Below are positions 34,385 through 43,101 of a stretch of 64,000 nt of DNA, piece after piece. The position numbers and the translations under genes were made by a program. The first letter of the stretch is position 1. The number at the start of each line of letters is the position of its first letter. The stretch lies in assembly GCA_009746045.1 (NCBI GenBank), contig RPFO01000072.1:2555985-2619984 (forward strand). Direction: 5' to 3'. Origin of the DNA: Mesostigma viride. Taxonomy: Eukaryota; Streptophyta; Mesostigmatophyceae; Mesostigmatales; Mesostigmataceae. Under the pieces are notes generated by a model. That model saw nothing but the letters and a program-made list of their open reading frames with translations, had not been told where the DNA came from and ran no database searches.

Positions 34385-35211
34385 CCCGTGTTTGAACGCG
34401 ATATATCGCGTTGTAAGCTTTTTTTAGAACGCGTATAGATAGCACCTAAGGAAAATTTTTTTTCATGGTCATGTACATACTTTCCTGAAAGCCCATAAAT
34501 CAAAGAATGTTTTTAGCTACTCAGACCTACAAAATGCTAATTCATGAGAGAGATACACTGGTTTGAATACAGGGGGGTCTGACCATGACCGCGATTTCTT
34601 GACCCTAGGTCACAAGTCATGTGCATGCTTATTCACAAATGGTTCATGAAAAAAATCTGGCTTCTTGCACGAGCTATGGGCAACATATGCAGGCTCTGTG
34701 AAACAAAACTCAGGCCCATTGGGCCACTGGAGTTATTTTTCATTAGCATCACAATTACAACGCAGTACAACGCAGTGGGAAACATGAGAGCCCTTCACAA
34801 CATTACGCAACGACACGAGCCCCATAAACGGGGCGATAGTGAGCTTGGAGGGTCAAAACGTTGAAAATAGGTGTTGTATAAGTTATACAGCATCAAACAT
34901 GCATCAAACATCATGAATGGATGACCTAATATGACTGAATCAGGCAGCCATAGCCAAAGCATCATCCACTCTCACAACGTGTTGAGCAAATGCCTCGTGG
35001 GAACGGAGGTGCTGGGTTTTCATTCCATAACGCGTGCAATACTGAAAGAAAGAGGTACGTGTAATGCAAGGCTTGGATAGGTTGAGTGATCCATGAGCTT
35101 ACATGCAGGCAAAGATGACGCTGGAATGCATGCTAGCAAATGGTGGCAAGATGCTAACAACACATGATTATACACCATGATTGTGGGCACCTAGCTGATC
35201 TTCTTGCACAA
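34385..35211. other. Intergenic, no gene recognised; TTAACCCGTGTTT end and palindrome
   Basis: TTAACCCGTGTTT at 34381-34393 is followed by an 18-bp perfect palindrome AACGCGATATATCGCGTT (34395-34412). A related end occurs inverted at 46888-46943. Nothing else is recognised. Confidence 0.5.
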
Positions 35212-35361
35212 TTAATTAATTAATTAATTAGACTCGTGCTCCCGTTGGGGAGTCACGGAGCATTAACCCCGATGAATGGATGGATGGGCGCACACATTCC
35301 TACCGGTCTAATCTATCTACATTGGCTACATACTACATCTATCTAACAACATTCTAACTAC

Positions 35362-36997
35362 CCGGGTTGGCAAATACGGGTACGGGGTATAATACGCGGA
35401 CCTAAAATACGCGTATTATACGTGGGGGGTGTAAAATACGCGGCGGTAAAATACGCGACAGTTTTTGTGGTCCAACTGTCAGTCACCCAATTAGCACGCT
35501 CCTTGATGATGGTCATGCAGTTATTGCAACTGAAATTTGGTGTATATGCTTATTTATTAACATCTTCCATTAATTTATGCCCTGCAATCCTATCTGATTA
35601 TGATTTGTTAAATGCTGGGGGGAGCAGACTGCAACGGGAACTGTAAGGAATCAATTAATTAGTTAATTGTAAGGAAAGCCATCCACTATATAATGCATGA
35701 GAGGACATAAGACACAACTTCCGAGAAGGAGGGGTGACGTGCCCTCCTTTGTACTGGATCATGCCGGCCACCATCTGCTTGAAAGAGGCGCTCTCAGCCG
35801 CATTGAAGGCAATGCCGTTCTCGATGAAAAATTCGGCAGCCAGCAGCTGGACACCTTTCTCGTCGACGGGAACCAGCCATTTGGTGATGCTCAGCTGGCC
35901 TTTGCTGGGAACCGACGACAAGTCAGCCGGCGCAGCCCCTCCCATCTCCGCCATTGCCCTGTTCAACTTGTGCTGCTTCTTGGCGTCTGACTTCTGCAAC
36001 TTGTTGTTAGCAATCCTGAGAAACCTGCTCCGGATATTCGGTGGAATTTTGTCGCAGGGTAACATCCCTTCCCCTGCGATTCCGGCAAAGTGTGCACGGA
36101 CTCGGAATACGCTGATTGCCCCCGCCCCGTATGAGAACTTCTTGTTGCAAAATGAGCAGAACGTATTCGACACAAACTGCGTTTTGTTACTAACAGCATC
36201 TGTGACTGCTTCTTTCTTCTCGAGAACCAAATCCCATTCAGGCCCTTTCTTCTTCATGGCTGCAAATCGAAAATGGCTGCACACTGTCGCACAGTCGCAC
36301 TGGCCTCGTCGTCGCTATATTGCATTACACCGTCAGTAGCACAGCTGGCATTTGCTGGCATTATGCGTTATGTACCTAGTCCTAGCTGTCTCCTACCGGC
36401 CAAAGATTTTGCAAGGCGCCTACTGTATGGTATGATAATTTGTTCCACCGCGCCGCAGGCACTAAGCCGCCCCCACCCACCTCCGGTGGCTTGCGCCACC
36501 TTTACCCCAGTCAACCCGTCGCCCCTCGGGTTGGGGACAACGCCTCCACCATCCGACGGCCCCAATCCCTCGCGTCGCGTCTATGTGGTTCCGTAGTTTG
36601 CTTGTTTTGTATTGGTTGTTTATGTGTAGTATTTTGTAGTATTTTGGACGGACGACCCGAGCCGCTAACTTAGCGGGTTTATCGCGCCCGTTGGATCCAT
36701 CATCGGACGCTCCAGATTGTCGGCGGCTAACGTTTTAACTTTTTTCATTTTGCCTTCGTATATGGAAAGAACTGTACGCATCTACTTCTAGTAGTAAAAA
36801 TCTCAAATGTGCAGTGAACGCGCCGCGCCCAGAACCTGGGCACCGCGCCAGTGCCCGCTGCCCGCTGGTACCCCCGAAAAATTCCAAGCCCAAACCGGCG
36901 CGTATTCTGAAGTAAAGTACGCGTATATACGGCGGAGGCCTTCAGTGTACGTTTTCCCGTATTTTTGCGGCTCCGTACGGCGTACTGACCAACCCGG
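35362..36997 (-). mobile_element. hAT-type DNA transposon, internally deleted
   Basis: 1636 bp. The ends read CCGGGTTGG in inverted orientation, with TACGG shared further in. The 8-bp duplication CTAACTAC is present at 35354-35361 and 36998-37005, as expected for hAT. It contains the N-terminal part of a BED-finger transposase but no catalytic core. Confidence 0.9.
35655..36257 (-). pseudogene. N-terminal part of hAT transposase (BED finger)
   Basis: ATG at 36257 in a good context (GCAGCCATGAAG) gives a 200-residue protein. A BED-type zinc finger is visible: CSFCNKKFSYG, then RVRAHFAG, then MLPCDKIPPNIR. The segment GIAFNAAESASFKQMV followed by TPPSRK matches the region hAT transposases have before their catalytic domain. 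The protein ends there; the RNase H-like DDE core and dimerisation region are absent. It could bind DNA but not cut it. Confidence 0.82.
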
Positions 36998-37034
36998 CTA
37001 ACTACTTCATCTATCTAGGCAGCCGCACGCTGCC

Positions 37035-37505
37035 CTAGGGGGAGCTATCTAGCGTGCCTCCCGCGGGATTCAGTTGCACACGCGGGCGCTTCCCCACTGG
37101 GGGGGGCTCATTGTCTTCTATGACCTGGGCCCACTTGGCCTTGTCCATCATCTTCTTCCAAATCACGGAGAGGCCTAGGCCCCCCATGTCCTCTACTAGC
37201 TGTTCTTTGAAGGTGCGGGCCTTGCGGCGTCTAACGTCACTGGGCCCAGCCCACGTCAGGAGGTGACGGCCAGGCTGGGCTGGTCGCAGTCCTGCGGGGG
37301 GGGCACGTGAGGTGTCTATCTGGTTGGTGCGAGCTAGGTGCCCTACTAGCTGCAGGCGGCGTTGCTTAATTGTGCTGGTGATATAGGGCATGCCCTGGTA
37401 CAGGTCCTCATTGCGGACATGAGCAGCATATCTAGGTACTCTGAAAATGGAACGCAGCATGCTGGTGACCGCGCCGTCCAGCTTGCGGGCCAGGTTCTTG
37501 CACAA
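37035..37505 (-). pseudogene. LINE ORF2 C-terminal fragment
   Basis: An open frame of about 155 codons without reverse transcriptase core: LARKLDGAVTSMLR, NEDLYQGMPYI, LVGHLARTNQIDTS, GRHLLTWAGPSD, WAQVIEDNEPPPVGK. The same blocks in the same order follow the polymerase domain of the LINE at 46200-46700. The 5' part of the element is missing. Confidence 0.88.
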
Positions 37506-37510
37506 TCAAC

Positions 37511-38217
37511 GCAGTATAAACCATCAACATCCAATCCTCACGATATATGCACGGTTTGACGACCTATACAGCACCTAAATACTGCACAACTGCAACCTGC
37601 TATGGCTGACATGCAAGCAACGTCGAGTAGGATGGCGGTCTTAGAGAGGCTGGGCAGAGGTCGGTAGAAATAAGTGGAAAACTGGCAGAAACTAGGTAGA
37701 AACACGATACACTTACGCCTGCAAGCACTATTGAGCCGGTGGCAGAGGTCATTTCCAGGAAAATACAGCATACCGTAGCAATAGCCTCGGTCACGCCTTA
37801 CGCTATTTGCAGGCACCATCATGCCCGGAGCTACCCAATAAAAGTCTGCACAAATCTCGGTTTAGCCGAGAGCCCGGGCGTTCGGAATGAATAAACATGT
37901 GTTAAGAAGTCGAAACACCATGGAAATACCAAGCATGGTGCCGCAGCAGACCCGAGTCTTGACGTAATAATATGTACGCCGGTTTCCAGGGTTTCCGCAT
38001 GAAATTAAGTTGGGTGAGAAACTGGAAAAAACTACGTTTCCTTTGCCCCAGTACCTCAACAAACTCGTATAAACCTAATTATCAACCTTTGAACGCATCA
38101 TCATGGTCGTGCCACCCAACAGCCACTGAAATTCGCGCGAAAACTGGCGAGATCTACCTGCCGCCATCGCCGTCGTCTTCACCTTCGTCCCGCGAAAATG
38201 CCTGATTTCAGTGGTAC
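37511..38217. other. No gene recognised
   Basis: Unique-looking sequence between the minus-strand LINE fragment and ORF1-only copy C. No splice-supported coding segment or element end found. Confidence 0.5.
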
Positions 38218-38229
38218 ATATTTGTTTGC

Positions 38230-38503
38230 GGACAAGATTTCTTTTCTCAGACGCCGCAAACGGCTCGAGAAGACTCTCTTCACCCTTGACGACGACTTGA
38301 CCCTGGCGCAGCAACAACGGCGACGGGAGCTATGGCCGACCTACCTCCAGCTCCGGCAGACCAAGGCGGGGCAGCCGGTGTACTGGAAGAAGGGGGCGGC
38401 CATCTACGTCGGTCACAAGCCCTGGCAGGCGACCCCCGCGGCCCCAGCGACTCCAGACCGGCGCCCCAGCTTAGGGGAATACAGCAGTAGTAGTGTAGAA
38501 TAG
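38230..38503 (+). pseudogene. C-terminal ORF1 fragment of copy C
   Basis: About 90 codons nearly identical to the C-terminal domain of copy A ORF1 (RRELWPTYLQLRQTKAG, GAAIYVGHKPWQATP), with an altered last dozen residues because a nearby indel moves the stop. It directly abuts the 3' UTR, confirming that ORF2 is normally absent. Confidence 0.88.
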
Positions 38504-38910
38504 ATAGACCGTGGCCATGTACATGTACGCCTCCTAGAGGCCCTATCCCAGCTAAGCCACGCGCTTTATTTAATCATGTACATGTGTGCCTATGATGAGC
38601 CACACTCCAGATGATGCCTAGCTTTATTTAGTTATGCTGTGCCCATGCAGGGAGTACCTCTCTGCTGAGACGCCATGCCCTAGCTTCTTTGTATAGCTAT
38701 CCTGATCTTCCCCCCCCATGACAGGCTCCCCCTTCGCTGGGCATAGCTTGAAGATCATGGGGATGCACGTGCCCTGGTGCACCTAGAGCAAGGGTCCTTT
38801 ACATCCCCACCCTTGCAGGAAGTAGCTTAGGATGTATGATAGGCCATATGCCCCCTCTCAAGGGCTATGTGCTACATATACTCCCAACGGAGTTATGTTA
38901 CAATTCAATT
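38230..38910 (+). mobile_element. ORF1-only retroelement, copy C, 5'-truncated
   Basis: Begins inside ORF1 (DKISFLRRRKRLEKTLFTLDDD), ends the ORF near 38503, then carries the same 3' UTR as copy A in plus orientation and a (CAATT)n tail. A 12-bp duplication ATATTTGTTTGC occurs at 38218-38229 and 40417-40428, the latter displaced by the array inserted in the tail. Confidence 0.92.
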
Positions 38911-38923
38911 CAATTCAATATTT

Positions 38924-40409
38924 TGATCAAACACTCCGCAAAGGTGAAAACCTTTGCGTTCAGTGCCAGGCCGCGGAAAACGCGGAAAACGCGATCTGCA
39001 AATGAATCCGACCGGAATCGAACTGGGGACCTCTCGCACCAATTTTGCTGACTATAGGACGGACGTCTCCGGTTACCATGGCATCGCGAACTTACACCTA
39101 CAGTCATCCGCAAAAGTTCTCCTGTCCGGGGAGCGATGCAAGCCTTTCGGATTTGGTACTAGATAAATCACTCGAGATCTGTGTGTAGGAGTACTACACA
39201 CGTGTCTGCACGCGAGACTTGTTCAGTCTCGCACCGTGAGATGGGCTGAACACGGCTGAATCCTTCTTTTTAGTAGAAGGGGGCGTAGCCGGTACTATCG
39301 AAATCAGCCAAGCGTATATTCTGATCAGACACTCCGCAAAGGTGAAAACCTTTGCGTTCAGTGCCAGGCCGCGGAAAACGCGGAAAACGCGATCTGCAAA
39401 TGAATCCGACCGGAATCGAACTGGGGACCTCTCGCACCAATTTTGCTGACTATAGGACGGACGTCTCCGGTTACCATGGCATCGCCAACTTACACCTACA
39501 GTCATCCGCAAAAGTTCTCCTGTCCGGGGAGTGATGCAAGCCTTTCGGATTTGGTACTAGATAAATCACTCGAGATCTGTGTGTAGGAGTACTACACACG
39601 TGTCTGCACGCGAGACTTGTTCAGTCTCGCACCGTGAGACGGGCTGAACACGGCTGAATCCTTCTTTTTAGTAGAAGGGGGCGTAGCCGGTACTATCGAA
39701 ATCAGCCAAGCGTATATTCTGATCAGACACTCCGCAAAGGTGAAAACCTTTGCGTTCAGTGCCAGGCCGCGGAAAACGCGGAAAACGCGATCTGCAAATG
39801 AATCCGACCGGAATCGAACTGGGGACCTCTCGCACCAATTTTGCTGACTATAGGACGGACGTCTCCGGTTACCATGGCATCGCCAACTTACACCTACAGT
39901 CATCCGCAAAAGTTCTCCTGTCCGGGGAGTGATGCAAGCCGTTCGGATTTGGTACTAGATAAATCACTCGAGATCTGTGTGTAGGAGTACTACACACGTG
40001 TCTGCACGCGAGACTTGTTCAGTCTCGCACCGTGAGACGGGCTGAACACGGCTGAATCCTTCTTTTTAGTAGAAGGGGGCGTAGCCGGTACTATCGAAAT
40101 CAGCCAAGCGTATATTCTGATCAGACACTCCGCAAAGGTGAAAACCTTTGCGTTCAGTGCCAGGCCGCGGAAAACGCGGAAAACGCGATCTGCAAATGAA
40201 TCCGACCGGAATCGAACTGCATGGGGACCTCTCGCACCAATTTTGCTGACTATAGGACGGACGTCTCCGGTTACCATGGCATCGCCAACTTACACCTACA
40301 GTCATCCGCAAAAGTTCTCCTGTCCGGGGAGTGATGCAAGCCTTTCGGATTTGGTACTAGATAAATCACTCGAGATCTGTGTGTAGGAGTACTACACACG
40401 TGTCTCAAT
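38924..40409 (-). repeat. 398-bp tandem array with tRNA-like A and B boxes
   Basis: About 3.7 units with an exact 398-bp spacing (marker at 38932, 39330, 39728, 40126). On the minus strand each unit contains a B-box match AGTTCGATTCC preceded by an A-box-like TAGTCAGCAAAATTGG about 30 bases upstream. It also contains a GCAAAGGT/ACCTTTGC hairpin. There is no full cloverleaf. The array is flanked by CAATTCAATATTT at 38911-38923 and 40410-40422, so it inserted into the tail of copy C. Unit 4 has a 4-bp insertion beside the B box. Confidence 0.88.
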
Positions 40410-40503
40410 CAATTCAATATTTGTTTGCAGCTGTCACGAAAAAATACCAATAATACCAGGATTTTTTCTTGAATTCTATGAGATGTTTCTGACCTATGTT
40501 GAA

Positions 40504-40599
40504 AGTATTAATTAATTAATTAATTAATTAATTAATTAATTAATGAGGGCTCACAGGCACTGGTAGTGCGGACTGCGGAAGGCACCACCCCACCATCCG
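40504..40599. repeat. (TTAA)n tract and 53-bp reverse transcriptase scrap
   Basis: A LINE-like tail tract (40508-40543) abuts 53 bases (about 40544-40596) identical to the LINE-beta reverse transcriptase at about 30815-30870. It is a very short truncated insertion or a recombination scar. Confidence 0.8.
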
Positions 40600-40624
40600 G
40601 TAGGTTGCCTAACCTATGAGGATG

Positions 40625-41103
40625 CACTACAATACGCTTCCGCGGACACCTTTTTCAGCGGGGAAAGTGCCCCCGGGCCTCCGGGGCAAATTCAGCAAGC
40701 GCTGCGGAACTTAGATACTAAAATTTCGTTTTTGGTTCGTACCGTACAGCCAATCATTTTGCGCCCGGATCAAATTGTGATCTGGGCACTGAACACGAAA
40801 TTTTCAGCGGAACGTACGAAACACCAAAGCAACTACAGAAAATTTTCAGTGACGAAACTGTAGTACCTTGTACCAAGTAAAATGTAGTAGGACTTCGCTA
40901 AATTCACGTTCGGAATTTTTCCCCGCAAGATTCCCCCGCAAGATTCCCCCGCACGATTCCCCCCGCTAGGTTCAGGCTCCAGTCGATGCTCGCCAAATGG
41001 CGCAAAAAAAGAAACATATGTTAAAATCAACGGTGCGAATCCTCGTTACCGCTCGGGTAACATTCTCACTCATTTCGCGTCTCCTACGAACCGTATTGTA
41101 GTG
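40625..41103. mobile_element. 479-bp CACTA-like non-autonomous element, copy 1
   Basis: Termini CACTACAATACG in inverted orientation; same length as and near-identical in reverse orientation to copy 2 at 53506-53984. Flanking bases here (ATG left, TGA right) do not form a clean 3-bp duplication. No ORF of known family. Confidence 0.85.
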
Positions 41104-41117
41104 TGATGTGACGGAAT

Positions 41118-41621
41118 GCAATATACGAGAATGCTCATAACTTTTGACTCCGGCCATGAAATTTCATCGGGTTGGTTGCATTAGACGCGTCTTTTGAAGA
41201 CGAACACGCTGATATAATTTTCTACAGCTATCGCTCAATATTTCCGAAGATACCGGCACCGCCCTGCCCAGCAAATATCGCTGTTGCAATATACGAGAAT
41301 GCTCATAACTTTTGACTCCGGCCATGAAATTTCATCGGGTTGGTTGCATTAGACTCGTCTTTTGAAGACGAACACGCTGATATAATTTTCTACAGCTATC
41401 GCTCAATATTTCCGAAGATACCGGCACCGCCCTGCCCAGCAAATATCGCTGTTGCAATATACGAGAATGCTCATAACTTTTGACTCCGGCCATGAAACTT
41501 CATCGGGTTGGTTGCATTAGACTCGTCTTTTGAAGACGAACACGCTGATATAATTTTCTACAGCTATCGCTCAATATTTCCGAAGATACCGGCACCGCCC
41601 TGCCCAGCAAATATCGCTGTT
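41118..41621 (+). repeat. Three tandem 168-bp monomers, putative LINE promoter
   Basis: GCAATATACGAGAATGCTCA recurs at 41118, 41286 and 41454, with very few differences between units. The array ends about 14 bases before the ORF1 start codon. Tandem 5' monomers act as promoters in mouse L1; that role here is inference. Confidence 0.93.
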
Positions 41622-41634
41622 TTTTCAGCTCGAT

Positions 41635-43041
41635 ATGGCGGAATACGACTCATCCCAGCAATCACAAGCGTCCGCGGCCCTGCACCAACTCGCTGACGAA
41701 GCCATGGCGTCATTGGAAACACCCTTGCACGCTATGCCGGACGCCACTGTCAGCATCCAGCCGCTCCACTCCACCGCTCCGCCGAACAGCGACCTTGCCA
41801 TGGATACCCGCGAGGAGGCCTTTTCTGCCGAGGAAGCTGCCGCATTTTTACCTGGCAAATGGCCAGGCCTTAACGCCATCATGCGCCTGTCCCGAGCTGC
41901 CGCCCTCACCATCCTGCACCTGGCTGCCGAGAAAAAGTGCGAGATCCGGGACTGCAACCAACAGGTTACCCACCTGTCGGACTTTCTCCACGACGACCCC
42001 GACGACACTGACCTCTGCCTCGCAGTCTGGTGGACGTGCTCCCGTCTTTCCGACAGCGCCCTTGAGCGCTTTGTCATGGCCTCTCTGGACCTGGGAGCCG
42101 ACCCCACTGTTGCGGCCGCCATCAACATCACCGCCAAGCAAGTCGCCAATACGTGCTTCGATCGCCTCCCTCCCCTCCTCAACGCTGCCCTCAACCCTGT
42201 CCACAACCACCTCGCCACCCACCACGCCCATTCCTCACACGCCGACACCTCCATCCACTCCGCCATCACCCACATTGCAGCAGGGCTGCAGCAGCAGCAG
42301 CAGCTCCTCCACCAGCTCCAGCAACAACTTGCCGCCTCCATAACTCCTGCCAAGACCACCTATGCCGCCACGCTTCAGAACCCTACGGAGCTCATCAACG
42401 AAATCAAAACAGCCGTCAAGGCCAGCACAAGGGATGCTATGCACGAACCCATTCGCTCATGCAGTATTGTGGTACGTGGCGTCCCCTCGAACGTCAACGA
42501 TGCACGCCTGGGCACCTACCTCCGGGGCGACCCCTTCCTGGGGAAGCTCGGCGTGGCCCAAAGCGTCGTCATCAAAACGGCACGACGGCTCGGCGGCCCC
42601 ACCGCCCCTGTCTTGGTGGAATTCCACCGCAAGGAGGACAAACTGCAGGTGCAGAAGGCCCGCCGGAACCTCCACGATACCCAACTGAGCATCGACGATT
42701 ACTATACCCCGGAGCAGCTTGAGGCCCGGGCTGCCGCTTTGAACCGGCCGGAGGTCCACGAGGCTCGGGCAGCCAAGCAGGCCAACCCGCAACTACGGTG
42801 CAGCATCTATGCCCGCCTCTTTAATGGCGTCTTCATCGTCCGCATTAACGGCCAGGACCTTCCTCCAATGACGGCGACCCCCATGGATACCGCCGTGCCA
42901 GCGCCCCAGCCCCCCTGCTCGGCCCCCGCCGTCACCGCCATCGCCACCGGCATCGACGGTCACCTGCTCCCCAGCACGTGTGGGGATCCGCCGGGGCAAC
43001 TTCAGCTCAGGTATGGCTGCCAGGCTTGGCCGTCCCCCTAA
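41635..43041 (+). CDS. LINE-alpha ORF1 protein (L1-type RNA-binding protein)
   Basis: Intact 468-codon ORF from ATG 41635 to TAA 43039-43041. The N-terminal ~200 residues are helical and acidic. A Gln-rich stretch follows near residue 220, then an RRM-like domain (CSIVVRGVPSNVNDARL ... APVLVEFHRKEDK, about 280-345). A C-terminal domain (KARRNLHDTQLSIDDYYTPEQ) and a Pro-rich tail follow. This matches the L1 ORF1p plan: RNA binding and nucleic-acid chaperone in the retrotransposition particle. There is no CCHC knuckle. The family resembles the ORF1-only elements A to C but is not close to them. Confidence 0.9.
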   Translation: MAEYDSSQQSQASAALHQLADEAMASLETPLHAMPDATVSIQPLHSTAPPNSDLAMDTREEAFSAEEAAAFLPGKWPGLNAIMRLSRAAALTILHLAAEKKCEIRDCNQQVTHLSDFLHDDPDDTDLCLAVWWTCSRLSDSALERFVMASLDLGADPTVAAAINITAKQVANTCFDRLPPLLNAALNPVHNHLATHHAHSSHADTSIHSAITHIAAGLQQQQQLLHQLQQQLAASITPAKTTYAATLQNPTELINEIKTAVKASTRDAMHEPIRSCSIVVRGVPSNVNDARLGTYLRGDPFLGKLGVAQSVVIKTARRLGGPTAPVLVEFHRKEDKLQVQKARRNLHDTQLSIDDYYTPEQLEARAAALNRPEVHEARAAKQANPQLRCSIYARLFNGVFIVRINGQDLPPMTATPMDTAVPAPQPPCSAPAVTAIATGIDGHLLPSTCGDPPGQLQLRYGCQAWPSP

Positions 43042-43101
43042 TAAATTCGTTCGCTTTGCACCTGAGCCGGAGCCCGCGCTGCGAACCCTTCTCTCCTATC
43101 A

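Larger units (their letters stand above)
35212..37510 (-). mobile_element. Minus-strand LINE, 5'-truncated, carrying a hAT insertion
   Basis: The ORF2 C-terminus lies at 37505-37035. The 3' UTR continues to 36998, is interrupted by the hAT element (35362-36997), resumes at 35361 and ends GACTCCCCAACGGGAGCACG plus a (TTAA)n tail at about 35212-35231. Removing the hAT element and one TSD copy restores a continuous UTR. Confidence 0.87.

Noticed and set aside
38924-40409. CRISPR array
   Set aside because: Eukaryotic context, 398-bp full-unit repeats without unique spacers, and no cas genes.
38924-40409. Functional tRNA genes
   Set aside because: B-box and weak A-box matches exist, but acceptor and T stems do not pair into a cloverleaf and no anticodon arm fits.
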